Origin: JALHNI01 sp031367405
Lineage (GTDB): Bacteria > Acidobacteriota > Terriglobia > Bryobacterales > Bryobacteraceae
Assembly (NCBI GenBank): GCA_031367405.1
Contig: JANLPT010000027.1
Location: 1 to 64,000 of the forward strand
Direction: 5' to 3'
Length of the DNA stretch: 64,000 nt
Positions 50,559-59,294 of the stretch are shown here, piece by piece. A model generated the notes under the pieces. It was not told the DNA's origin. It saw only the letters and a list, made by a program, of their open reading frames with translations, and made no database searches. The translations under genes and the position numbers were made by a program. Numbering within the stretch: the first letter of the stretch is position 1; every line of letters begins with the position of its first letter.

Positions 50559-51035
50559 TTATGGCTCGCCCGCATCGAGCAGGCTTTCGAGTTCAGGAAT
50601 CACCAACTGATCTTTCACACGGCCGGTGGCGCGTTTGGCCTGAATCAGCGAGGGAAGATCCAGGGTTCTGACGTGGCATCCGTACGCCTCTACCTCGATT
50701 GAGTGTCGCATTGCGTCGTCATACGAACCAAGGCCAGTGACCTCGGCAAGCAGGTCAATTTGCCCTACATCGGTATCGAGGGTAAATATGTTCCCGTGAC
50801 TTAAAGTTCGTTCGTCCCAAACGAAGGGAAGTCCGGGAGGAAAGTCTCTTGGCCTGGGGTGGAAGGGGGCGAGCGCTGCGGCGAGTCGCCGCAGATTGGC
50901 GGCCGACCGAGAGTAACAAACATCTAAATCGAAGGTGATTCGAGCACTTCCGTGGAAGGAAGCCGACAATCCGCCGATAATGACGAACTCGACGCTGGCA
51001 CCGGCTAGAGCTTGTACGGCTTTGTCGAATTCCAT
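50559..51035 (-). CDS. Nucleotidyltransferase-like protein (possible antitoxin/toxin of an MNT/AbiEii-type pair)
   Basis: 158 residues. EFVIIGGLSASFHGSARITFDLDVCYS has the G-G-x-A/S...T-x-D-x-D arrangement of the DNA polymerase-beta-like nucleotidyltransferase fold (T-F-D-L-D). A C-terminal LIQAKRATGRVKDQ helix follows, typical of AbiEii-like domains. The start overlaps the stop of the small upstream gene (TAATG). Proteins of this kind often belong to toxin-antitoxin or abortive-infection pairs. Whether this is a toxin cannot be told from sequence. Confidence 0.7.
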   Translation of the reverse strand: MEFDKAVQALAGASVEFVIIGGLSASFHGSARITFDLDVCYSRSAANLRRLAAALAPFHPRPRDFPPGLPFVWDERTLSHGNIFTLDTDVGQIDLLAEVTGLGSYDDAMRHSIEVEAYGCHVRTLDLPSLIQAKRATGRVKDQLVIPELESLLDAGEP

Positions 51036-51259
51036 TAACGGCGCCGGCGGGCGATGCCCCGTACTTGTTCGATGGCGGTGGAGGCGACTTGCAATTTGCG
51101 CGCGCGTTCGTCCGGGGTAAGACGCAATTGTGAAACGAGAAGCGTCAGATCGATGCCGAACTTAGCGGCAGCTTCGATCCTGCTTCCGGCCGGCGGGTTC
51201 AGCAAACGATCTCGAGCCTTAGCAAACTGTTCCGGCGTTAGTGGTTCCAGCTTGCGCAT
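51035..51259 (-). CDS. Small partner of the nucleotidyltransferase-like gene
   Basis: 74 residues with LEPLTPEQFAKARDRLLNP, then a helix-rich RIEAAAKFGIDLTLLVSQLRLTPDERARKL and a basic tail GIARRRR. Family unknown. It overlaps the nucleotidyltransferase-like gene by one base and is the upstream gene of the pair, like an antitoxin or adaptor. A REP-like palindrome lies just upstream. The arrangement supports co-transcription. No DNA-binding motif is certain. Confidence 0.55.
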   Translation of the reverse strand: MRKLEPLTPEQFAKARDRLLNPPAGSRIEAAAKFGIDLTLLVSQLRLTPDERARKLQVASTAIEQVRGIARRRR

Positions 51260-51342
51260 GCCTTGATCTTAGCGTCAACGGAAACGAGGTGCCTTGATGA
51301 GGCGCGCTCGCACGTCCTATAATTTCAAACAGAAAAACCCAC

Positions 51343-51417
51343 TCGAGCCGCGACCGGAGGGAGCGGGCCACATTTTAGCGAAGGGGATTCCGCCCGCTTC
51401 CTCCGGTCGCGGCTCGA
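51343..51417. repeat. REP-like palindrome upstream of the nucleotidyltransferase pair
   Basis: Arms at 51343-51367 and 51393-51417 pair over 25 bases with one mismatch around a 25-base loop. The core is GAGCCGCGACCGGAGG. The element lies between the glutamine synthetase homologue (stop 51433) and the small pair, in the place of a terminator. A nearly identical half-site is found at 40072-40095. Confidence 0.75.
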
Positions 51418-51432
51418 TGCGATTTATTCCTC

Positions 51433-52755
51433 TCAAATCGCCTCGAAGTAACGCTCCAGCTCCCAGTTCGTCACCGACTTTTCATACTGCCGCCATTCCC
51501 ATTCGCGGGTGGCCGCGTAGTGGTCAACGAATTCGTCGCCGAAGGCTTGACGGGCGAAGGCGCTTTCGCGAAAAAGCCAGGTGGCTTCGAGTAAGTTGGA
51601 CGGCAGCGGCCGGGCGATGCCGGTTTTGTAAGCGTTGGTGACGGGCTCGGGCGGGGCGAGGCGGCGAGCGATGCCGTCGAGGCCGGAGGCGAGCGAAGCG
51701 GCCATCGACAGATAAGGGTTCATGTCGGCTCCGGGGAGGCGGAGTTCAACGCGCCCGGACTTCACACCGCCCGGAAGCGCACGCACGGCGACGGTACGGT
51801 TATCGATGCCCCAGGTGGCGTTGACGGGGGCCCAGGTTCCGGGCCCCGAGGTTCCAGCCACAGTGCGCTTGTAGGAGTTGACGGTGGGGCAATAGAGCAC
51901 CATCAGTTCGGGCAAATGGTCCAGCAGGCCGGCAATGTAATAGCGCATCGCGTCGGCCATGGAGCCATCGGGCTTCACGAAGACATTCTGGCGGGTGGTG
52001 GAATCCCACAAGCTTTGATGAAGGTGGCCACCGGAACCGGGCAATGCGGCGTTCCATTTGGCCATGAAGCAGGCCATGAGCCCGTGGCGCATGGCAATCT
52101 CCTTGACAGCCGTCTTGAACAGCGCGCCTTTGTCGGCGGCGGCGAGGGCGTTATCGACAGTGATCGCCGCTTCGTAGACGCCTGGGCCGGTTTCGGTGTG
52201 CAGACCTTCGAGTTCGATGTTGAAGGCGCCCAATTGGTCCAGCAGGTCATGCATGAGGGGCGCTTGGGCCGATGAACGCAAGATGCTGTAGCCGAACATG
52301 CCGGGCGAGAGGTGGCGGAGGCCGGTGAAGTTCTTCTCGCGGACCGAATGCGGGGTCTCTTCAAAAAGGAAGAACTCGTATTCGGCAGACATGCGGGCTT
52401 CGAGGCCCTGGCCGGCGGCGGCGTGGATCACCCGTTGCAGGACGTTGCGCGGGGCGAGCGGCAGCCGTTCTCCATTGGCCGTGAACAGGTCAAGCAGGTA
52501 GAGTTCGGTGTCGCTTTCCCAGGGCACGTTGCGCTTGGTGGAGAGGTCAATGCGGGCGTGGGTGTCAGGATAGCCGGTGTGCCAGCCGGTATAACGGACG
52601 TTGTCGTAGAGGGCATCGGACGAATCCCAGCCAAAGATGACGTCGCAGAAGCCGAGGCCGGATTGGGCCGCCGCTTCGAATTTATCGCGGCTGACGTACT
52701 TGCCGCGCAGGACGCCGTCCAAGTCGAAGACGCCGAGTTTAACGTGAGATGCCAT
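51433..52755 (-). CDS. Glutamine synthetase family protein
   Basis: 440 residues. The beta-grasp part begins VKLGVFDLDGVLRGKYVSRDKF, with the catalytic core carrying SAEYEFFLFEE, LPGSGGHLHQSLWDS (ATP/Glu site) and LPGGVKSGRVELRLPGADMN. The N-terminal segment is that of the gamma-glutamyl-amine ligase branch rather than of housekeeping GlnA. It may ligate glutamate to a polyamine or another amine. No regulator is adjacent. The gene is followed by a REP-like palindrome and the nucleotidyltransferase pair. Confidence 0.85.
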   Translation of the reverse strand: MASHVKLGVFDLDGVLRGKYVSRDKFEAAAQSGLGFCDVIFGWDSSDALYDNVRYTGWHTGYPDTHARIDLSTKRNVPWESDTELYLLDLFTANGERLPLAPRNVLQRVIHAAAGQGLEARMSAEYEFFLFEETPHSVREKNFTGLRHLSPGMFGYSILRSSAQAPLMHDLLDQLGAFNIELEGLHTETGPGVYEAAITVDNALAAADKGALFKTAVKEIAMRHGLMACFMAKWNAALPGSGGHLHQSLWDSTTRQNVFVKPDGSMADAMRYYIAGLLDHLPELMVLYCPTVNSYKRTVAGTSGPGTWAPVNATWGIDNRTVAVRALPGGVKSGRVELRLPGADMNPYLSMAASLASGLDGIARRLAPPEPVTNAYKTGIARPLPSNLLEATWLFRESAFARQAFGDEFVDHYAATREWEWRQYEKSVTNWELERYFEAI

Positions 52756-52946
52756 GGGTGATTACCTCGAATCGGGTCAAGCGTGAACCAATGGCCCGGG
52801 GGGGTGGCTTGAAGATCGTTGAAAATACAAAACGGGGCGGCATGGTGGTTCGCGTGCTTGCTTGAAAGTACAGGATAACAACGTTGCCCAAGGTTAACAG
52901 CGATGATTTGTCGATTTCGTGCGCCTTTCGATACAATAGGAGTTAT
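52756..52946. other. Divergent intergenic region, GS homologue / SurA-like gene
   Basis: The 191 bases contain AT-richer stretches and an AGGAG site at 52939-52943 immediately before the SurA-like start. Promoters for both divergent genes should lie here, but no strong box is certain. No small gene or structured RNA is apparent. Confidence 0.3.
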
Positions 52947-54146
52947 ATGCCCTGCAAGTTTTTGATGGCGTTGGCCGGCTTGGCCAGTTTTCTGCTGGCG
53001 GCCGATGTGCAGACCGTGGAAGAGATCATCGCGAAGGTGAATGGCGACATCGTCACCCGAGGCGAGATTGAGCGCACCAAGCGCCAAGTGGAAGAGATGC
53101 TGAAGACACGCAAGGTGACCGGTGCCGACGCCGACCGGGTGCGTGAAGAAGCGGTGAAAAACGCGCTGCGCGACCGCATTGACTCTTTGCTGCTGGTGAA
53201 CCGGGGCAAAGAGCTGAACATCAACATCGACAGCGAAGTGAGCAAGTACGTCGCCGACCTGATGAAACAGACCAAGGAAGTGGATCCGGATAAATTCGCG
53301 GCCATCGTGCGAGGGCAAACCGGCCAAGCCTTTGAGGATTGGAAGAGCGAAACCAAGAACAGCATGTTGACGCAACGCGTCATTGGGCAGGAGGTAAACC
53401 GGAAAATCAACGTGAGCAAAGCGGAGATCGAAAAAGTTTACAACGAGAATAAAGAGAAGTTCATGCGGAAGGATCAGGTTTTTCTGCGCGAGTTGTTTCT
53501 CAGCACCGCCGGGAAGACGCCTGCGGAGATGGCGGCGATTGAGAAAAAGGCGAAAGACCTCGTGGCGCGCGCCCGTAAGAACGAGAAGTTTGGCGATTTG
53601 GTGCGGGATAATTCCGAGGCCGAAAGTACGGCAGCGGGAGGCGACATTGGCGGTTACGAAAAGGGTCAGTTGGATCCGGTGCTGGAAGCGCTGATCTGGG
53701 AACAGAATAAAGGCTATGTCACGGAGCCGGTGCAGCGGCCGAATGGCTGGCTGATTTTGCGGGTGGAAGAGCGATTCAAAGCCGGGCAGGCGACGCTCGA
53801 AGAAGTCGAAGGCGAGATTCGTGACCGGCTCTACGGAGAGCGGATGCAGCCGGAGATTCGCAAGTACTTGACGGAGTTGCGGGCCAATGCCTTTCTCGAA
53901 ATCCGGGAAGGTTGGATCGATTCGGCGCCCGCTGAGGGAAAGAGCACGGCTTGGAGCGAACCGGCGACGTTAAAGCCGGAGACGATCACCAAGGCAGAGT
54001 TGGAAGCGCGGACGCATCGCCGGCGTCTGCTTTGGGCGATTCCGATTCCTGGCACGTCCACGTCGATGAAGAAGGGCGGCGATACGGCCGCTGCGGCAGG
54101 TGCCGTAAAGGGCGGCACGTCGAAGTCGAAGGCTGTTAAGCAGTAG
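52947..54146 (+). CDS. Periplasmic peptidyl-prolyl isomerase, SurA/PrsA-like
   Basis: 399 residues from the ATG at 52947, behind AGGAG. A signal peptide (FLMALAGLASFLLAADV) is followed by the SurA N-domain (VEEIIAKVNGDIVTRGEIERTKRQ) and one parvulin domain (about 170-275; FLRELFLSTAGKTPAEM, GGDIGGYEKGQLDPVLE). It helps fold outer-membrane or secreted proteins. The C-terminal Lys/Gly-rich tail after residue 360 is unusual. The YhaM-like gene begins six bases after its stop. ORF start 52884 would place the signal peptide internally and is rejected. Confidence 0.87.
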   Translation: MPCKFLMALAGLASFLLAADVQTVEEIIAKVNGDIVTRGEIERTKRQVEEMLKTRKVTGADADRVREEAVKNALRDRIDSLLLVNRGKELNINIDSEVSKYVADLMKQTKEVDPDKFAAIVRGQTGQAFEDWKSETKNSMLTQRVIGQEVNRKINVSKAEIEKVYNENKEKFMRKDQVFLRELFLSTAGKTPAEMAAIEKKAKDLVARARKNEKFGDLVRDNSEAESTAAGGDIGGYEKGQLDPVLEALIWEQNKGYVTEPVQRPNGWLILRVEERFKAGQATLEEVEGEIRDRLYGERMQPEIRKYLTELRANAFLEIREGWIDSAPAEGKSTAWSEPATLKPETITKAELEARTHRRRLLWAIPIPGTSTSMKKGGDTAAAAGAVKGGTSKSKAVKQ

Positions 54147-54152
54147 TCCATT

Positions 54153-55235
54153 TTGAAGAACCCCTATATTTCTGATTTACAGCCCGACCAAGTGGCGACG
54201 GGCCTGTTTCTTGTTTCGGCCAAAGACATCCGGCAGAAGAAGTCGGGTGATCCGTTTCTGTCGCTGATCCTTTCGGACAAGTCCGGGGAGATCGACGCGA
54301 AGATGTGGGACAACGTCGTCGAAGTGATGGACGCCTTCGAGCGTGACTCTTTCGTACGCGTCCGGGGCCTGCCCCAGATCTTCCAGAACAAACTTCAGCT
54401 CACCATTCACAAGATCCAGCCGCTGGCCGATAGCGAAGTGGATCTGGGTGACTTCTTCCCCGCCTCGACCCGCGATGCGGGCGAGATGTGGGCCGAACTG
54501 ATCGCGCATATCGACGGCATGAAGAATCCGCATTTGCGGGCGCTGCTGAAGGCTTTCATGGACGACCCGGAAATCGCGCGCCGTTACCGGATCGCGCCCG
54601 CCGCCAAAAGCATTCACCACGCGTGGCTCAGCGGGCTGATTGAGCATGTGCTTTCGCTCTGCGCATTGGCCAAGGTAACCTCGGCGCACTATGTGGGCAT
54701 TGATGCGGACCTGCTGCTAACGGGCGTGATTTTGCACGACATCGGCAAGATTTACGAACTGGGCTATGAACGGTCGTTTACGTACACGACAGAAGGCCAG
54801 TTGTTGGGGCATATCGTGATCGCCATGCGGATGATCGACGAGAAGGCGCGGCTGGTGCCGGGCCTGCCGCCCAAGCTCCTCACCTTGGTGCAGCATCTGG
54901 TGGCATCGCACCACGGGACGCTCGAGTTTGGCTCGCCGAAGGTGCCCAGCTTTCCCGAAGCGATGCTGCTGCATCATCTCGATAACTTGGATTCCAAGAT
55001 GGAAACGATGCGCGGCTTGATCGCGAAGGACGGGCGCGTGGCCGGGCATTGGACGGGCTATAGCCAAGCGCTGGACCGGTCAGTGCTGAAAAAGGACCTT
55101 TACCTGAAAGACGAACCGCTTCCAGTTGTTTCGACGCCCGCTGTGCTGTCGGCTGGGCCGGCGGCTTCGCGCGCCAATAGTTCGCCGTTTGCGGACAAAC
55201 TCAACCAAGCCCTGCACGTCAAGCCCACGGTCTGA
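54153..55235 (+). CDS. YhaM-like 3'-5' exoribonuclease (OB + HD domain)
   Basis: 360 residues, TTG start. The N-terminal OB-like region (FLSLILSDKSGEIDAKMWDN, DSFVRVRGLPQIFQNKLQLTI) is followed by an HD domain with SIHHAWLSGLIEHVLSL and LLLTGVILHDIGKIYEL. These match YhaM nucleases, which trim 3' ends of RNA or DNA in a metal-dependent way. The last ~60 residues are Pro/Ser-rich. It follows the SurA-like gene by six bases. The stop falls inside a run of three 13-base repeats. Confidence 0.87.
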   Translation: MKNPYISDLQPDQVATGLFLVSAKDIRQKKSGDPFLSLILSDKSGEIDAKMWDNVVEVMDAFERDSFVRVRGLPQIFQNKLQLTIHKIQPLADSEVDLGDFFPASTRDAGEMWAELIAHIDGMKNPHLRALLKAFMDDPEIARRYRIAPAAKSIHHAWLSGLIEHVLSLCALAKVTSAHYVGIDADLLLTGVILHDIGKIYELGYERSFTYTTEGQLLGHIVIAMRMIDEKARLVPGLPPKLLTLVQHLVASHHGTLEFGSPKVPSFPEAMLLHHLDNLDSKMETMRGLIAKDGRVAGHWTGYSQALDRSVLKKDLYLKDEPLPVVSTPAVLSAGPAASRANSSPFADKLNQALHVKPTV

Positions 55236-55267
55236 GTGACTGGTCTGAGTGATTGGTCTGAGTGACG
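55229..55267 (+). repeat. Three tandem 13-bp repeats at the end of the exoribonuclease gene
   Basis: The unit GGTCTGAGTGA(C/T)T/G is present three times at 55229, 55242 and 55255. The first copy contains the stop codon TGA of the exonuclease gene, so extra copies extend only the non-coding 3' end. Probably a slippage-made microsatellite between convergent genes. Confidence 0.85.
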
Positions 55268-55275
55268 GCGGGCAT

Positions 55276-55791
55276 CTACTCATAAAACGAGATGACATTG
55301 TCGCCTTGGCGCATCTCTCTAACGCGGGATAATTCTCCGCAGACTTCGGGCAAATTCAACCGGATGGAGTGTTGCACCAGCAGTAACTTGGCGTCGCTGA
55401 TAGCTTCCATGGCGAGGGTGTATTCGGATTCGCGGTCGTAGGGCGGGTCGAGGAAGACGATGTCGGCGGGTTGGGTTGGGAGGGCTCGGCTGACGGCGGT
55501 GGCGATGACGGTGGCTCGGTCGCTGAGGCCTAGCGAGGCGAGGTTGGCTCGGAGGGCGGCGAGGGCCTTGGGGTGCTTTTCGACGAAGATGGCTCGCTTG
55601 GCTCCACGGGAAAGGGCCTCAATGCCGACCGAGCCGGAGCCGGCGTAGGCGTCCAGGAAGACGGTATCTACGACACGGTGGCCCAGAGCGGAGAAGAGGG
55701 CTTCGCGCAGGCGGTCGGGCGTGGGGCGGGTCTGGTCGCCTTCGGGGGCGACCAAGCGGCGTGATTTGAAGTCTCCGGCAATTATGCGCAT
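55276..55791 (-). CDS. rsmD: 16S rRNA (guanine966-N2)-methyltransferase
   Basis: 171 residues. The start RIIAGDFKSRRLVAPEGDQTRPTPDR is the family hallmark, followed by FLDAYAGSGSVGIEALSRGAK (SAM-binding) and IVFLDPPYDRESEY (catalytic DPPY). It methylates G966 in 16S rRNA during ribosome assembly. It is downstream of recG on the same strand, a common order. The C-terminus EMRQGDNVISFYE is slightly shorter than usual. Confidence 0.93.
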   Translation of the reverse strand: MRIIAGDFKSRRLVAPEGDQTRPTPDRLREALFSALGHRVVDTVFLDAYAGSGSVGIEALSRGAKRAIFVEKHPKALAALRANLASLGLSDRATVIATAVSRALPTQPADIVFLDPPYDRESEYTLAMEAISDAKLLLVQHSIRLNLPEVCGELSRVREMRQGDNVISFYE

Positions 55792-55923
55792 AAACGCTCT
55801 CCCCCCTCACTCCCTCATACGGGGGTAGCTGGGGTCGGTGGGGGAACGACCCCATTTCATAAGATGCTTTGAATGAGTGACTTGAAATTTTGAGTTTTGC
55901 AGAATTACCCCCATGCTTAGCCC

Positions 55924-58020
55924 TTATCCGACCGCGATGAGTCCGTACCGCCGTTGCCAATTATCGCGAAGGTAGGCCATGGCGCGCTTGAATTCTTCGT
56001 CGGAAGGCGGATGGCCGATGAAGGCGACCGCTTCATCGCGCGCGACTTCCAGGATGTCCTGGTCGCGAATCACATTGCCGAAGCGCAGTTCGGGCAGGCC
56101 GCTTTGCTTGGTGCCGAAGAACTCGCCGGGTCCGCGGAGCTTCAGGTCCACTTCGGCAATGTGGAAGCCGTCATTGGAGGCGACCATGGTGCGAATGCGC
56201 TCGCGGCTGATGTCGCCGAGCTTCGAGGTCACCAGGACGCAATGGCTCTGGTTACCGCCGCGTCCCACGCGCCCCCGCAGCTGATGTAACTGGGCCAGCC
56301 CAAAGCGTTCAGCTTGCTCAATCACCATTACCGTGGCGTTGGGCACGTCGACTCCCACTTCGATGACGGTGGTGGAGACGAGGATGTCGGTCTCGCCGCG
56401 CTTGAAGGAGTCCATGGCGCTTTGCTTTTCGGCGGACGGCAGCTTGCCATGCAGCAATCCGACCTTCAGCTGCGGAAACACAATCGTCGATAAATGTTCG
56501 TGCATCTGCTGCGCCGCTTTCATAGCGGCCGTCTCGGACTCTTCAATGACCGGATAAACCACGTAAGCCTGCCGCCCCGCCTGCACCTCCTGGAGGACGA
56601 AGCTCCAGACGAGTTCGATGCCGTTATCTTGCACGTGGCGCGTGATGATGGGTTGGCGGCCGGGCGGCATTTCATCAATGACGGACGTGTCGAGGTCGCC
56701 GTAGATGGTGAGGGCGAGCGTGCGCGGGATGGGCGTGGCCGTCATCACCAATACGTCGGGGTGGACGCCCTTCTTCATGAGCTTTAAGCGCTGCATGACG
56801 CCGAATCGATGCTGCTCGTCGATGATGGCCAGCCCGAGCTTTTGGAAGTCGACGTCCTCTTCCATCAACGCGTGGGTGCCGACGGCGATGTTGATCAGGC
56901 CGAGCGACAGCATCTCCTTAATCTTTTTTTTCTCGCGCGCTGTCATGCTGCCGGTAAGCGGCGCAACGACGTAGCCCAATGGATCGAGGAGGCGTTTCAA
57001 GTAAAGATAATGCTGCGTCGCGAGGATTTCAGTGGGCGCGACGAGGCAGACTTGATAGCCGTTTTCAATGGCGATGATGGCGGCTTCGGCCGCAACGAGC
57101 GTCTTGCCGCTGCCGACGTCGCCTTGCAGGAGGCGGCTCATGGGATAGGGTGCCGACATGTCGGTGGCGATTTCGCCTAGCACGCGCTTCTGCGCGCCCG
57201 TAGGACGGAAAGGGAGCATCTGCTTGATGCGATCGCGCACCCGGTCAGTCAGCGCGAAGGGGATGCCATTGGCTTTGCGGGCGTGGCGTTTCTTGAGCTG
57301 CAACCCGCATTCGAGCCAGAAGAATTCTTCGAAAATCAAGCGGTAGTGCGCCGGTGAACGGGCGGCGTTCAGCAAGCGGAGGTCGGTGGTGGGTTCAGGG
57401 AAATGCAGCGCGCGCAGGCTGGTCCATTGGTCAGGAAGCTTTAATTTGTCGAGCAAAAACGGGGGTAACGGGTCGGGGATTGGCGGAAGCGAGTCGAGAA
57501 TATTGCGCATGATGCGCCGGAAGATTCGCGCCGTCACTTTGCCCGCCGCTTCATAAATCGGTACGATGCGGCCAGTGTGGAGGGCGTTGTCCTCGTCATC
57601 GTCGGCGTACATGATCTCGTAGTCGGGATGCATGATTGAGAGCTGGCCGGTGTAGCTGTCGAACTCGATTTTGCCAAAGAGAGCTACGCGGCGGCCCGGC
57701 GTCAGCACCTCATTCAAATAGCCGCCCTTAAACCATTTGCCGACCAGCCGGCCTTGCGATCCGTCAACGAATGTGGCTTCGAAGAGGGCCAAATCGCGGC
57801 GTTTCAAGCCCACCATGCGCGTTGACCGGACCTCCACCATCACGGTGGCCATCTCACCAGGGGCGAGTTGCGCAATCGTTTTTAGATTGCTGCGGTCTTC
57901 GTAACGGAAGGGGGCGTAGGTGAGCAGATCCTCTACCACGCGCAGCCCTTTATTTTCGAGCTGCCCGGCGCGGGCCGGCCCCACGCCCTTCACATACATG
58001 AGGGTCGTTGTGAGGTCCAC
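55924..58020 (-). CDS. recG: ATP-dependent DNA helicase RecG
   Basis: 698 residues. The N-terminal wedge/OB region has LTYAPFRYEDRSNLKTIAQL, then the helicase motifs: Walker A LLQGDVGSGKTLVAAEAA, DEQH box IIDEQHRFGVMQRLKLMK, VMTATPIPRTLALTIYGDLD (motif III) and the C-terminal RGRVGRGGNQSHCVL. RecG remodels stalled replication forks and branched DNA. Length is typical. It is divergent from the secreted oxidoreductase with only 17 bases between, so the two promoters must overlap. Confidence 0.95.
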   Translation of the reverse strand: MDLTTTLMYVKGVGPARAGQLENKGLRVVEDLLTYAPFRYEDRSNLKTIAQLAPGEMATVMVEVRSTRMVGLKRRDLALFEATFVDGSQGRLVGKWFKGGYLNEVLTPGRRVALFGKIEFDSYTGQLSIMHPDYEIMYADDDEDNALHTGRIVPIYEAAGKVTARIFRRIMRNILDSLPPIPDPLPPFLLDKLKLPDQWTSLRALHFPEPTTDLRLLNAARSPAHYRLIFEEFFWLECGLQLKKRHARKANGIPFALTDRVRDRIKQMLPFRPTGAQKRVLGEIATDMSAPYPMSRLLQGDVGSGKTLVAAEAAIIAIENGYQVCLVAPTEILATQHYLYLKRLLDPLGYVVAPLTGSMTAREKKKIKEMLSLGLINIAVGTHALMEEDVDFQKLGLAIIDEQHRFGVMQRLKLMKKGVHPDVLVMTATPIPRTLALTIYGDLDTSVIDEMPPGRQPIITRHVQDNGIELVWSFVLQEVQAGRQAYVVYPVIEESETAAMKAAQQMHEHLSTIVFPQLKVGLLHGKLPSAEKQSAMDSFKRGETDILVSTTVIEVGVDVPNATVMVIEQAERFGLAQLHQLRGRVGRGGNQSHCVLVTSKLGDISRERIRTMVASNDGFHIAEVDLKLRGPGEFFGTKQSGLPELRFGNVIRDQDILEVARDEAVAFIGHPPSDEEFKRAMAYLRDNWQRRYGLIAVG

Positions 58021-58037
58021 CTACAAGTCATCGTACA

Positions 58038-58988
58038 ATGCGGTCGATGCCCCGTATTCTTTTCACTAGCGTATTTTCTGTTTTTAGTTTGTTCGCCGCC
58101 GATCTGCGGATCGGGATTATTGGCACCGACACGTCGCATGCCGGCGCGTTTACGTCGATTCTGAACGATCCGGCCAATGCCAACCATATTGCCGGTGCGC
58201 GGGTCGTGGCGGCCTATAAGGGCGGCAGTAAGGACGTGAAAGAGAGTTGGAGCCGCGTCGACAAGTATGCCGGCGAGCTCCACACGAAATACGGCGTTGA
58301 GATCGTCGCCGACATTGCCACCCTGCTTTCGAAGGTGGATGCGGTGCTGCTGGAAAGCGTCGATGGCCGGCCGCATCTGGCCCAGGCCAAGCTGGTGATC
58401 GAAGCCGGCAAGCCGCTTTTTATCGATAAGCCGCTGTCCTCGACGCTCGATGACGCGCGCGCCATCGCCAAGCTGGCTGAGGCCAAGGGGGTGAAATGGT
58501 TCAGTTCGTCATCCTTACGCTATGCCGATTTCCTGATCGATCTGAAGAACAAGGGCCCGGTGAAAGGGGCGATCGTTTGGGGCCCGGGTCCGCTTGAGGA
58601 GCATCATCAGCTGGACCTCAGCTGGTACGGCGTTCACACCGTGGAGATGCTTTACGTGCTGATGGGCAAGGGCTGTGTCGAAGTGTCGCGCACTTTCTCA
58701 GAGGATGCCGAGATCATCACCGGCAAGTGGAAAGACGGCCGGGTAGGGACCATGAGGACACTGAAACCTTATGGCGATTTCGGAGCCGTGGCCTTCTATG
58801 AGAAGGGGCTGGCGCAATCGCCCGAGAAAACCAAGTTCAGCTATTTGTCGCTGCTGCAACAGATCATTCCGTTTTTTAAGACTGGCCAAGTTCCGGTGGA
58901 CAACGCCGAAACGCTCGAAATGTTTGCTTTTATGGATGCCGCCCAACGATCCCGGGCAGCCGGCGGCAAGCCGATGCCGTTACGCTAA
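58038..58988 (+). CDS. Secreted Gfo/Idh/MocA-family protein
   Basis: 316 residues. A signal peptide (FTSVFSVFSLFAA) is followed by LRIGIIGTDTSHAGAFTSIL, an NAD-type Rossmann start in which the usual GxGxxG is altered to GTDTSH. KPLFIDKPLSSTLDDARAIAKLAEA carries the conserved DKP. The C-terminal domain has DLSWYGVHTVEML. A cofactor role is uncertain because of the altered first loop. ATG 58047 is an alternative start. It is divergent from recG and precedes the zinc-ribbon operon by 72 bases. Confidence 0.75.
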   Translation: MRSMPRILFTSVFSVFSLFAADLRIGIIGTDTSHAGAFTSILNDPANANHIAGARVVAAYKGGSKDVKESWSRVDKYAGELHTKYGVEIVADIATLLSKVDAVLLESVDGRPHLAQAKLVIEAGKPLFIDKPLSSTLDDARAIAKLAEAKGVKWFSSSSLRYADFLIDLKNKGPVKGAIVWGPGPLEEHHQLDLSWYGVHTVEMLYVLMGKGCVEVSRTFSEDAEIITGKWKDGRVGTMRTLKPYGDFGAVAFYEKGLAQSPEKTKFSYLSLLQQIIPFFKTGQVPVDNAETLEMFAFMDAAQRSRAAGGKPMPLR

Positions 58989-59060
58989 ATAAGCCATTTG
59001 CATTTTCCCCAGCACTTCTTGTACAAGGGTGTTGGAACTCATTTTCAGGAGCCATGATTC

Positions 59061-59294
59061 ATGCTGTGTCCCAAGTGCAATAGCGCGCTCGACTTCGAGG
59101 AAGATGAAATTGATATCGGTGACGAGTTCACTTGTGAGGAGTGCGGCGCGAATATCGCCGTTACGGACACCGATCCTTTAGAACTCGAACTCTCCGACGC
59201 CGATGACGAGGAAGAAGAAGACGCCGACTTCGACGAAGTGGACGGCGAGGAAGACGATGCCGAGGAGGAAGAAGACGAGGAAGAAGAGTGGTAA
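59061..59294 (+). CDS. Small LysW-like zinc-ribbon protein with acidic tail
   Basis: 77 residues. C3-x2-C6 and C25-x2-C28 form a zinc ribbon (LCPKCNSALDFEEDEID, FTCEECGANIAVTDTDPLELEL) like LysW/ArgW amino-group carriers. The remainder is almost pure Asp/Glu and ends in W, recalling the EDWGE tail of LysW but without a terminal Glu after Trp. No LysX/LysZ genes are nearby, so a carrier function is doubtful; an adapter or metal-binding role is possible. The gene overlaps the next by seven bases. Confidence 0.65.
   Translation: MLCPKCNSALDFEEDEIDIGDEFTCEECGANIAVTDTDPLELELSDADDEEEEDADFDEVDGEEDDAEEEEDEEEEW

Noticed and set aside
52908..52937. TTGTCG-N18-TACAAT promoter before the SurA-like gene
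   Set aside because: The -10 is only nine bases before the ATG, so transcription would start after the ribosome site AGGAG; box match may be chance.
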